The notes under the pieces were generated by a model that ran no database searches, was not told the origin of the DNA, and worked only from the letters and a program-made list of their open reading frames with translations. The position numbers and the translations under genes were made by a program. A DNA stretch of 64,000 nucleotides from Parus major (lineage: Eukaryota > Chordata > Aves > Passeriformes > Paridae). The stretch covers positions 36,162,733 through 36,226,732 of the forward strand of contig NC_031776.1 of NCBI RefSeq assembly GCF_001522545.3. The letters are read 5' to 3'. How positions within the stretch are numbered: the stretch's first letter is position 1; each line of letters opens with the position of its first letter. This document shows, piece after piece, positions 1 through 12,800 of the stretch.

Positions 1-732
1 GAAAAGAATCCACACATTATCCTTCTGATAAAACACATTTTCTAAGACTCTCCCTGGCCTATGTATTAAGAGCTGCTGGTCAGTAACTGAGAGGAAGAAA
101 AGTCTCTGAATCATGAAAGCTATACCAAAAACCTTAAGTTCAATAAATGAACCTAAAGAATCATTTACTGATCTTCAAGCACAATGGTCAAATCAACACT
201 TACTCAAACTACTGAGGCAATAAAATGTAACTACACAGAGAAGCAAGACAGCAAACACGTAAAGGAATGCAATTTTGTATTAATACCTAAGAGTAACAAA
301 CAATGGTGCTTTTCATACAACTTTAATTTTTATATGAAAAACTGGTTTAGGTTTTCTTTCCTCATGCACAGCTCAGCCATGTAGCTGCAGAGGCAGGGAC
401 ACTAAGATGGGCAGTGTTGAGGGCAGCCCAACATCTCAGAACTCTAGGCTATTGCACAAGGAGATGCAGTCACAAATCCAGGAGGGACCAAGCTTTGGGC
501 TGTGGCCATCATCCAGCTCCCATGGATACCCCTCCACTTCTCCTAGGCCTTCCCTTGCATCAGTGCACACCCAAAACTTGCAGGGACAGCTACAGGTGGA
601 CAGTGTAGAATAAAACCTTTGATGAGCAACTGAATGGCAGTGACATGTAATGGATTTGCAAATCCCAGGTTCAATTGCCAGCATGTGGCACTCATGTGAC
701 AGCATGTGCCACGAGGGCTCCTGTGCACTCAC
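1..732 (-). other. NEB: NEB intron (partial), no exon found
   Basis: I looked on the minus strand for another three-module exon (YKYK..., SDREYKK) and saw none. Open frames around 407-613 and 436-924 have no nebulin similarity outside exon 38. Nothing else recognised. Confidence 0.7.
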
Positions 733-840
733 ATCACTGGCGATGTCCCGGGAAGCTTTGGCAGACTTGATGGGAATGGCATCTGCCCGCATGTCGTAGC
801 CCTTCTTCTTCTCCTCCTCCATCGCCTGCTTGTACAGTTT
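733..840 (-). CDS. NEB: NEB exon 38: fifth super-repeat, module 7, residues 1774-1809
   Basis: A 36-residue module, [20 protein letters not shown]...RDIASD, GTGAGT donor. The last NEB exon in the window; the next expected piece is a 312-nt exon of the sixth super-repeat. Confidence 0.96.
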
Positions 841-3800
841 CTGAAACAGACACCACCATGCCCTCACACAACGCTGCTGCCCGGCACGTGCAGTGCCCAG
901 GGATGGAGCCTGCACCCACAACAACCACCCACCTCACTGAAGTTCACTTTGTTCTGCTGGGCCAGCAGGATCCCAGGGGTGTCCGGCATGATGTGAATGC
1001 TGGTTTTGTCCTTCTCCCACGCTGAGATGTACGAGCGCTGAAAAACGAGGAGGACAGGAGGCAACATCACACAGGTTTGGGGAAACAACCTCAATGAGAA
1101 GATCACATCCATAAACCAAAGCAAGGTGGCCTGGACTTTGCACTAACCCAGAAACTCCTGCCCTTTCCCCAAAACTTTCCAATGCTTCACCCTTTTCCTC
1201 ACTGCACCCCATTACTGCTCCAACCACACAAGAGTGTTCGACTTCAAATAAGGAACTCAAATCACTGAGGCAAGAGAAGCCAACATTGCCCTTGTACAAT
1301 TCAGGCCATGGAAGAACCAACATCTTTACAAAGGAAGGTGTCTGTTTCCTTCAGGATGCAAACAGAAGGAAATCTCACTTGGTCCATGATTTTGGAGTTG
1401 TGCTTTGCCAGCACCATGGGCATCGAGTCAGGAAGGCTCGTGAATTTGATGGTGTCTGGGTGCTGACGATACTTCTTGTCACTCAGGATCTCGCTCGCCC
1501 TCTTGTTCTTTTCAGCTTCCAATGATCCAATTGGGGACCAGCCAATGCCCCTCAGCCACTGCAGGTCAGACTTGTACACGTTCTGGAAGGACACCGAAGG
1601 ACACAAATCAACTCAGCAACCTCCTCACTCCAAGCAAATCCAATTCCTATGAATGGAAGTTCTCCTGAACCAAACATATTGCACTGGGTTAACCCACCAG
1701 CCACCCATTCAGTGGTTTATTCCATCCCCTAAGGCTCTTCATACCATTCTCCATTGCCCTCAGGGTTTGTCTTTCCCATCTGCTGATTCTCCATAAAAAA
1801 AACCAACTTGGCTCCATTGCCCTTTCCCAGCGACACAGATCCCTCCTTCAAAACTACAAGAGACCACAGGACAGACAACCCAAGGCTGTCAGTAAAGGAC
1901 AACTCACATCACTCTGCAGGTCATACACTGTCTTGGCATGGACAACGTCGTTCTGGTCCGGCAGGCAGGTCCAGCGGTGCAGAGGGTGCCGGTAATCGGC
2001 ATCACTGACCAGCTCCTGGCATTTCTTGGCCAACACCACTCCCAGCATGTCCACAGGGCTGCTGAACCTCGTCTTGGACTTCTCAAAGTCCTTCTTGTAC
2101 TCCCTGTCACTCTGGATCTTGGCCACGTGCATTGACCACATCATCTTGGGGTCATCCTCGATGTTCCTGGCCCCAATGTGGTGGCCCAGCTGTTTTCTGT
2201 ATGCAGTTTTGTATTTGTACTAATTGAATACAAAAGAAACAATTACTACTTCTCTCTGAGCTGCCATTTCAGTTTCTCTGTTGTTAATACAGTAGTTAAC
2301 AATTTTGAATCTAACATATTTTAATTTGCTTGTGTTTTTTCCCAAAATTGTTAGCATTTGTTGTAATGTCCAGGAGATATGGGATTTCTCATACCTATAA
2401 CCTATCATCTTTAAACTACTGTATTTAATTTAATTAACTTTATACTATTAAGAATTACACAACCTTTGAGGAGGGCAGCAATACAACAGTGTTAAAATTT
2501 TACATAAATTTTATGTATAAGCATAAAATTGGGTATAAGGATGATTTTCCCTCTGCAAGACCCACCTCACTGGCTATGTCTCGGGATGCCTTGGCTGCCT
2601 GCAGGGGGATGGCATCAGCAGGGAGGTCGTAGCCTTTCTTCCTCAGTTCTTCATATCCCACCTTGTAACGTTTCTGTTGGAGAAGGATTCAAAGGAATTA
2701 ATGCAGATTAAACTCTCTTGGGAGTTTTTCACTTCTACAACTTTCCACCTGCGGTTATTGAAAAGAAAGCACGGGTTTCCAAACACAGTTTAATTAATTA
2801 AATTAAATTCCACACCCTGCTATCAAGGACATGTATTTTGTAAACTTGCATATAAAGTATTTTTAATTTACACTTCTAATATTTTCTGATTATTTCATTG
2901 AATATCAAAATTTTCTTTTAGCAAATATATTATTCCCAGATCTCTCTGCAGAATTGAGTAATACAACCCTGTGATTCTCTATTCCCAGTTTCAAATGCAG
3001 ACTTACATCACTTGTGTTAATCAAGTTTGATTTAGCCAGCAAAATTTCAGGTGTATCAGGCATGATGTGAATCTTAGTCTTGTCCTTGTTCCAAGCTTCC
3101 CTGTAGAGTATCTGAAAGAGGCACAAACAAAAACCTGGTCTGATCCAAGATCCACCTGCACAGCAGTAATTTCCATTCATCTTTTCCCTGCATTAGCAAA
3201 GCAAAGATGAACTAAGCAAGAATTTGGGATGTAAACAAGACAAGGTAGGAAAATCAAATAATACAATGACTTCTGACTGAAACACAACCTTTTTTTTTTC
3301 TTCTTTACATCAATGTAATGCCAAGGAAAGAGCATTAAAACAATATATTTACATACTGCCTACTAAAGGTCTTATTTGCAGTAAGACTGAGTAAACTATC
3401 AGTGCTCAAGAACTTCATATTCTGAACAAGGCACAAAGAACAGTGAGTCCCTGACTGAAAACACCTCCTATCTCTATATTTTAAGTGCATGTTCTGAACC
3501 AGTGATCATTTTCAAAATGTACATTAATGTATTATTGAATCCCACGTTCTGTCTCTAGAAGCAACTTACATCACTCCTGTTTTTGGCATTAGATTTTGCC
3601 AAAACGACATCCATGGCATCTGGGATGCTTGTGAACTTAATAGTGTCTGGGTGCTGCCTGTACTTCTTCTCACTCAGTATTTCAGAAGCTTTCTTGTTCT
3701 TTTCAGCTTCCAGAGATCCCAAAGGACTCCATCCAATGCCTCTGAGCCACTGTAGATCTGACTTATACACGTTCTGTTCAGGATAAAAATCAAAACCATA

Positions 3801-6800
3801 GAAGATTATTTCACTGTTCATTGATTAAACCCTATCAAAAGTCTAACTGGCACTTTAGCTCCAATCTGATTTATACTGATATCAAAAGCGAGTCATCAAA
3901 GATACTTTCCAATAAGCAGTAATTCTTTTACATGGAAATAAGTGAATTAAACCCAGAGGGAGCTTACATCACTCTGCAGCTCGTTGACCCTCTTTGCCTC
4001 CGTGACATCGACCTGGTCTGGCAGACAAGTCCAGCGGTGCAGTATATGTTTGTAGTCCACATCACTGACCAGCTCCTGACACTTCTTAGCTAGAAGGAAG
4101 CCCAGCATATCCACGGGCATATTGAACTTGGTCTTCCACTTCTCAAAGTCTTTCTTGTACTCCCTCTCACTCTGCATTTTAGCTACTTGCATGGACCACA
4201 GCATCTTGGGGTCATCCTGCAAGCTGCGGAATCCGATGTGATGTCCCTGCTGCTTGCGGTATCCTTCTTTGTACTTGAACTGCAATGGCAAAGGTGGCAC
4301 CACTCAAATCACAGGAACAAAATACCAATATATTCCCTCATTTTAACATTCCTCATGAAATTACTCCTGGCAGTGTCCAAGGCCAGGCTGGATGGGGTTT
4401 GGAGCAACCTGGGGTAGTGGGCACTCTGCCCACAGAAAGGCTGGAACTGAATAATCCTTAATGTCTCTTCCAACCCAAATCATTTCATGGTTCTATGATT
4501 CTATGAATGAACAACTTGTTATGGCATCTCATGTGAAGTTATAGCAGCCCCTTGACTAATGTGCATGACTTGGTGTCAGTGAATGTTCTCTGGAAAAGAA
4601 AGAGTCCCTGGGAAGGAAAAGAGCATGGAAACAGGAATGGTCTCCTGTGCCATCTGATTCACACACTCACTCTGTTCAGAACTCCCTAATAATGACACAC
4701 TGAAATATTATAATGAATAACATCATCAACAATGAAAAACTGTGAAATACAAAGATACTTAAGCACAGGAAACATTCCCTAATGATTAATAAAATCTCTT
4801 CCACAAATGCAGAGTTGTATTTGTACCAAGTTATGGTAACAGCAGCCTGTGTGTCACCACATCTGTTCAGAGCTGTAATGAGGATTTCCCTGGATAGGCA
4901 CTGGGCTCAGCTAATTGGACCAGATTTGCTGCTGCTCTGAAAGTGAAGCAGCCAAAGGAGCAGAAAACTCCTCCCTTTTATGACCAGCCATGTCATGAAT
5001 GGACCAAACTTTGGGCTTGTTAAGATGCCAGAGAAACCCTTGTTAAATTGGACAAAAACAGCTCAGGAAGGAGTTTTGTCAGCAAAGTTGTTTTTTACTC
5101 CAAGCAGCACCTTAGCAGAAAGGTGTATTTCAATTTCCTGTGACTCTGTAGGTTATAACAACCAGATCAATGCATGTCACATCGAGTTAAAAATGCTGCT
5201 TACATCACTTGCAATGTCCCTTGAAGCTTTGGCAGCTTTCACTGACATGGCTTCAGGTGTGAGGTCATAGCCTTTCTTTATCATTTCCTCCCAGCCAAGC
5301 TTGTAGAGTTTCTGGAATTGAAAACAATATTAATTAAAACCAGTCATATGTATGTCACCTGCTATTTAGATACATTAATGATGCAAATTCTGGTCACCTC
5401 ACAGGCTTCAGTTATGAGAGAAGGGCTGTTAGAATGGGAACTGAGAAATGGGAAACTGATAAACAAGGAATGCTGGTCTTCCAAGGCTTAGGAGAGGGAC
5501 TAAATAGTTTTTCACTATTTAGCAGCTTCCTACTGTAGCTTATCTTGATTTGAAACATATCTGGAGAATTTGAAATACATACATCTGAGATAACTGAACA
5601 CTTTTTGATTGGCTTAACAAAATTTTAATGAAGTTTTCCTGAAGCCATTTAACAGTCAAGTCAGTTTGTGCACAGTTGATTTTAAGCACAGGCATTCTTA
5701 TGTCAAAGATTTGCCACTGAGCAATGATTCAAAGGTAAACCCAAGTATTTTCTACTAGCACAATTGTCACTTCCTCCTACCTGAAAGCTGAGAGAAAAGC
5801 TGGAATCACTGCATCTGCTTTTTCCCACAGTTTAGGTTAAAAATATACACAATTAACTTGTAATTTTATAGTGAGGAATTTTTAACATGGATTCTATACT
5901 AAGCATAGAGTACAGACTATGCACTTCAAAAGCAGGACTTACATTTTCCATACATTATAATACAGTTTAGTCTGTTAGTCTGCTAGCCTGTTACTCTGAA
6001 AGTATTATCCACATGAAATCCTTGCCTGTGTTCTAAATCTCCAGTAGAAATTAATTAAAAATGTTGATAGGATGTATCAAAATACTCTACCTGACTGTAG
6101 TTTGTCTTGTTCTGTTTGGCCTGTAGAATATCTGGTGTGTCTGGCATCACATGGACCTGAGTCTTGTCCTTCTCCCAGGCTTGGGTATAAGCATGCTATG
6201 GACAGAAAGTTACAGCAGATGTGTTAATATAAATGACAAAAGATGGTTCTTCCAGGGTTTTCACCTTTGCATTTGGATATGGATGAGTAAAAAGGAAAAG
6301 CTGCTGACTCAGATTTATTTTACTGTGAAATGATCTAATCCAGAATCAGCAGAATTGCTGTCTGGTCTTGCTTCTAATGATAACAGGATTTCCAGGACCA
6401 GTCATTTCTGTATAAGAATGGGATGAATAGAGTTTGGAGAAAAGTGAGAAAAGATTTCTTTACCCAATGCTGTTTATCAAGAACTGTTTCATTGAAGAAA
6501 AAAACAAAACAATGAAGAAAGAGGAGCATGTGGCAGTTGTTTTTCCCAGGGGAACATTGCCACATAAAGATGTGACAGAGATATGCAGAGTGATTTTTGG
6601 AATGGATGGTATGTGAATGCCTGCCTGGTTTTTTCCCTAAGTGCTCACTTTGTTCATGATGTTTGCATTCTGCTTTGCAAGGACCAGGTCCATGGCATCG
6701 TTCTGTTTGGTGAAGGGGAACATGCTGGGGTGCTGGCGGTACTTCCGATCGCTCGCAATCTCCGTGGCTTTCTTTGACTTCTCCACATCCAGAGAACCAA

Positions 6801-9800
6801 TGGGACTCCAACCAATCCCCCTGAACCACTCCTTGTAATCCTGCTTGTACTCATTCTGCCAAACAGGACACAAAAGCAAAGTTTACAATGTACAAACAGC
6901 TCACACAGAATAATCCAGTTCTTTCCAAAACACAGCCATGATGGAAAAACAAAAGCCACAAGAAGAAGAGAGCTGATAAAAAATAATCCTGCTCTTTCCA
7001 AACCGCAGCCACGATGTAAAAACAGCAGCCACAAAAAAGAAAACTTACATCACTTTGTATCTGATTCATGTTTCTGTACAGCTCCAAACTCATTGCATCT
7101 GGCAGGAGCATGTACTGGTGGATCAGGCGTTTGTAGTTGGCGTTGGTGACACGGTCCTGGGCCTCCTTGGCTGCCACCACGCTGAGAGCATCGGAAGGTG
7201 TCTGGTAATGAGTCTTGCTCATCTCATAGGCCTTCTTGTACTCCCTGTCCGACTGCATCTTGGCCACTTGCATGCAATGGACAAGTTTGGGATCATCCTG
7301 GAGGCTGCGGAAGCCAACGAGTTTCCCCTTGTCTTGCTCATACCCCAGTTTGTATTTATACTGGAAGAGAACAGAAACAGAGACTTTAATTCATTTAGAT
7401 TTGAAATTAAGGAAAAAATTCTTCCCTGAGAGGGTGCTGAGGTGCTGGCACGGGGTGCTCAGAGAAGCTGTGGCTGCCCCTGGATCCCTGGAAGTGCCCA
7501 GGGTCAGGTTGGAGCACCCTGGGATAGAGGATGCTCTCCCTGCCCATTTTTTCTCCCAAGAACTTACATCACTGGCAATATCCCTGGAAGCTTTGGCAGC
7601 TTTGACAGGAATAGCATCAGCCCTCAGATCATATCCTTTCTTCCTGGTTTCTTCAAATGAAGACCTGTACATTTTCTGCAAAAGGAAAAAGAAACATCTT
7701 TTAAAAAATAAAAATTTCACATGTTTTCCATGTGCACAAATATTGGTGGAAAGTTACATCTCTAAGGATGTCATCTTAAAAAACAAAATGAGATAAAAAT
7801 GTCTATTTCTATTTCTGCCCACGTTGCAGATGTGCATAATTACAAGCAATACTTTATTTAGCATATGTGGATTTAACAATTGGCTACCAAAACCTCTCTA
7901 TAATGCCATCTTTTACCAAAACACCAGGTGCTACCTACATTTTGAACCCTTGTGCATGGGGAAATAAAATAATCAAGAATAAAATAATAAATACAGTAAT
8001 AAACACTAACAGCACTCAAAGTCTACTGTATTTTGATAGCAACTGTTATATTTTAATGGTCTGCATGAACACTTCACAACCTGACTATAAACATGGCTTT
8101 TTCTTGGCAATTCTAGGTATCTAATTTTGGGGAAGGAAGCAGGGAAAAGGAAAATGAATAGGTTTTGTGAAATTACTACAGGTTAGCAAGGTGGGACTTT
8201 GCCTGCTCTCATCTCACTTATTCCTAATCAAAAAAATAAGAGCAAGGTCACAGCCTTACAAACAATACTCACTTCACTTATATTGAATGCATTTGCTTTT
8301 GCTAAAGCAATCTGTGGAATATCGGGGGTGATGTGAATTTTCTTTTTGTCTTCTTCCCAGGCTTGTTTGTACTTGTGCTGGAAGGATTAAAAAAAAGAAA
8401 ACATAGAGACCTCAACATCTGCTATTATTAAATAAAACTATTTAAAATACTATTTTCCACTTGAAATCCAAACTGCCTTGACAAGGATGTGTTAGTACCA
8501 CGGGAGGGACATTTATCTTTTTATTTTAGCACTCAAAGCACATTCATTAGCTGCAAACTAAAATCATGTTTTCTAAAGCTCTGCATGCAATAGTGCTGAC
8601 TATTAAATCAGGTGTAGATGGCTGCCCACTTCTGCAAGCTTAAACGAATTCTGATGAGCACTTTCTTACCTCATCCATGATTTTGGCATTATTTAAAGCC
8701 AAGACCATGTTCATGGAATCCATAGGAACAGAGTACTTCAACTTGTCTGGATGCTGGCGATATTTCTTCTCACTCACAATTTCCATGGCTTTTTTGTTCT
8801 TCTCAGCTTCCAGGGAGCCCAGTGGGATCCACCCAACACCCTTCATAGTTTCATCATACTCTGCTTTGTATTGATTCTGCAAGCAGGAAGTAAATAAAAA
8901 ACAGTGTGAAGCATAAAAATAGTTTATAAATTTGGAAGTACAAGATAAAATGCGTTAAGGAAAAGTGAAACTTCTCCTGTCTTGGTCTGCACATAACTGT
9001 GGCTCCTGAAGAGCCTGATGGGACATGTAAGGAGTAAATATTCATAAAATTGCTTATTTCTAAACTCAAATTAATGAATTTAATATTTCAGAGTCTAGGA
9101 AAAATAAAAAGTAGTTGTAATTGTTGAAAAACTTGTAAAATTTACTACATTTTCATAGACACCCGACCTAATTTCACTAAGAAAATAACACTGTTTATCT
9201 TACAGTGTTTTTTCATAAACAAAGCAGCTTTGTATTCACAATGCAGAGGCTGAAGCACCTCTTACTTACATCACTTTGTAACTGCATCATGTTTTTGGCC
9301 AATTCAATGCTCATGGCATCGGGCAGGACGTTGTAGGTGTGGATTAAGTTCTTGTAGTTTGCATTTGTAGCCACTTCCTGAGCTTTCTTGGCTGCCACCA
9401 CACTGACCATGTCAACTGGAGTGTGGAAATGAGTCTTGGCCTTCTCATAACCCTTTTTGTACTCCCTGTCAGATTGCATCTTGGCCACCTGCATGAAGTG
9501 CACCAGCTTGGGGTCGTCCTCCAGGCTGCGGAATCCGATGTGCTTCCCTTTGGCCTTCTCGTAGGCCAGTTTGTATTTATACTGAGAGCAGGAAAGAGAA
9601 AAAACAGCAAAAACCCCAGTCAAAAGATACAATATTAAGCTCTGTTTTATCACTGAAAAACCAGATCACAAGATCTCAGGTTTAGTCATTTAATTTAAAT
9701 AAAGTCCTGGAATGGTATGGCACAACCAGACTTACGTCGCTCGCGATGTCCCTGGAGCTTTTGGCTGCTTTTATTGGAATTGCATCTGGCTGCAAGTCAT

Positions 9801-12800
9801 AACCCTTCTTCTTGTCCTCCTCCCATCCAGATTTGTAAAGTTTCTAAGTTCAAATGTGAAAGAGAACAGATGTCATGAAGGCAAAACTCTGAATTTAAAC
9901 ATTTTCAAACAAGGCATTAATATGACAGCGAGGCACTGAACACCCAGCAAGTATTAAAATAATAATTTTTTAAAAATTCATTAATTAAAGCAACTCACAT
10001 CACTCATTGTCATCTGGTTCACTTTGCACTGCAGAATTTCTGGGGTGTCTGGCATCACATGAATGCTGGTCTTCTCTTTGTTCCATTTATCTGTGTACAG
10101 CCTCTGCAATTACAAAGGAATTTTTAGCTTTGGAAAGGTACTCGTAAAATTAGAGTTTGCTATTGTTCTGCTCATTTAAAACAAATCATATTTCCTAGAA
10201 ATATTATGAGCACCAGAAATAACCTTCACAGAGCTGCTGAAGAGCAACATTATCTTCCTCCTTTCTTTAGTACTGTGAGAAATTTGCAAAGTATGTTTTG
10301 ACAATTAATCAATATTGAAGCTGGAAGTTTCCAATCTGTGGTCTTCCCTGCATTAATGGGAAGCAGAGTTTATTTTCACAGACATTTTTTCCATGGAAAA
10401 CAAGGAATAAGGATCAGTGGTGTCCTGGATAACTAGAGGTAAGTGTAAAGAACTCCACTTTCCAGGAAACTTGTATAAAACTGGAAGAATTCCAGGTTTC
10501 TTGCAGTTCACTTTTGTGAATACAGAAAAGGGATTATCAAAGCACTATCATGCTATGATATATAGTATAGCACTATACTATGGAGAAGAAATCTTTAATC
10601 TTTAGAAACAGAAAATGAAACTCATAATGAGCAGTCAGAGGCTTACCATGATCCCTCAGTGTCCAGTCTTAACCAAGGAGCTACCACACCCATTGGAAAT
10701 TTTAACAATTCCACTGGGAATGCACCTCGCCCCACAACTTTGCAAGACAAAGACCCAAACTTTGGGTCAATCCAACAACTTCCCACCTTGTTCATGGTCT
10801 TGGCATTTTGCTTTGCCAGCACTTGTTCCATGGCATCCATGGGGATGGAGAACTTGAGCTGGTCGGGATGCTGGCGGTATTTCTTCTCACTGAGAATCTC
10901 CGTGGCTTTCTTGGCCTTTTCTACATCCAGTGACTGAATTGGGACCCAGCCAACTCCTCTCAGCCAGTTGTTGAAGTCAGATTTGTACAGGTTCTTTTCA
11001 AAAATAAACAAGGAAAACACAGTGAGGCAAGAAAAATTAGTGTCTATATACATAAAACAGGTAAAGCCTTAAAACTTTCCCTGGTCGTTCATTTTTGAGG
11101 GGCAATTTAGATTTAATTAAAATTTAAGTATGATAGGTTAGTATTTAGGAGAAATAAAATCACAATAATTAAAATCTGACTACAAAAATACATCAATTAG
11201 TCAAACATGCTGATTTGCTGGGAATATGCCAAATATGGAGAGATATAAAATAAGTTGTTACTTGCTAGGTAAGTTTCTTAGAACTTAATAGCTACACATA
11301 ATTCTGATAATGTTTGGAAAATAAATGGTTCCAAACCAACCACTTACATCCCAACCTACTGTTAATCCAATATAATATATATTGGATTATATAAATGAAT
11401 TTTTTAGCCTTGGAAGATGAATAATGTCACACAGTCATGATGGCAATTAAAGATGGAGATGATTATTGATGACATACATCACTCTGAAGCTGCATCACGT
11501 TTCTGGACAGCTCCAGGTTCACAGAATCAGGCAGGAGGGTGTAATTGTGAATTGGCTGCTTATAGCCAGTGTTTGTCACCACTTCCTGGGCTTTCTTGGC
11601 AGCTGTCACACTGAACATATCCAGAGGAGTGTGGTATTTGGTCTTGGTGACTTCATAATCTTTCTTGTATTCCCGATCCGATTGGATTTTGGCCACGTTC
11701 ATGTAGTGAACAAGTTTGGGATCATCCTGCAGGCTCCGGTACCCGACCTGTTTGCCTTTGTCCTTCTCGTAGGATTCCTTGTACTTGTACTAGAGACAAA
11801 GAAAAAGCAGCTTTATCCACTTGGGAAAGAGAAAACACACTTTGGATGGGTGTAAAACACTAAGTTTCAAAGTACTAATGCTGCAGTTCATTCTGTAACC
11901 TCATAAATGGTTTTTATGACAGCACAGGATTATTTGGGCCAACAAAAGAAGAGCATTTTTGGATTTTTGAGCTTGTCTTGACACCTGTTACATATCTCAA
12001 CCCACACCTGAAGCTACAAACCCTCCCTCACTGTTGTCATTGATGCAGGCTTCCAACTCCCAGGGACATTCAGCTTTTAATTAAGACTATAATAATAATA
12101 ATAAATTACTGAACAGCCTCACCAAACAATTCAATATCCCAATATTCAACTGGGGATGTTTAAGAGAGAAATGAAGAGTGACTTGTAATATTTTGCTAAA
12201 GCAGGATCACAGGGCTCCAGCACAGGTAAATAATAATAATAAATAAAGATGTTTTTTTCATCAGGAGGGGCACGTGTTCCACTGGATGTAATTCCTACTT
12301 ACATCACTTGCAATATTCCGAGAAGCTTTAGCAGCAATAATTGGAATGGCATCTGGTTTCAGATCATAGCCTTTGGCAAGGGTTTTCTTCCAGTCTGCTT
12401 TGTAGTTAGCCTTGGAGGGAAAAAAGGGAAGAGTTTGCAGTGTCAGGAACAGCAATTCTAATAGAGAGTTTAAACCCATGTTTTTCTTGTAGGAGATTTT
12501 ATTACAGGAATTAAAATATCCAGTTTAGTCCATGTAATCTCAAGGATAAAACGTTAACCTGCACACAAACTACAAATAAATAAATCTACTACAAAGATAA
12601 ACACAAATTCCACCAGCATTTTTGCACTTTTTATTTAGAACAACTCTATCAGTGGCATTTTTGCCCTCTCTTATGCAAAACCCTATTTCATTTGACTGAA
12701 CCTTCAGAATTTTTTTCCTGTTAGCTTCAAACTCAGGCTTTGTGCTCTAAAGGGACTGGACAAAGTAGCCTGGCTGATTTTTTTTTTTTTATCAATCTGG

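Noticed and set aside
1..732. A further nebulin exon at the low end of the window
   Set aside because: No YKYK, SDREYKK or LPD module sequence on the minus strand; the next exon must lie outside.
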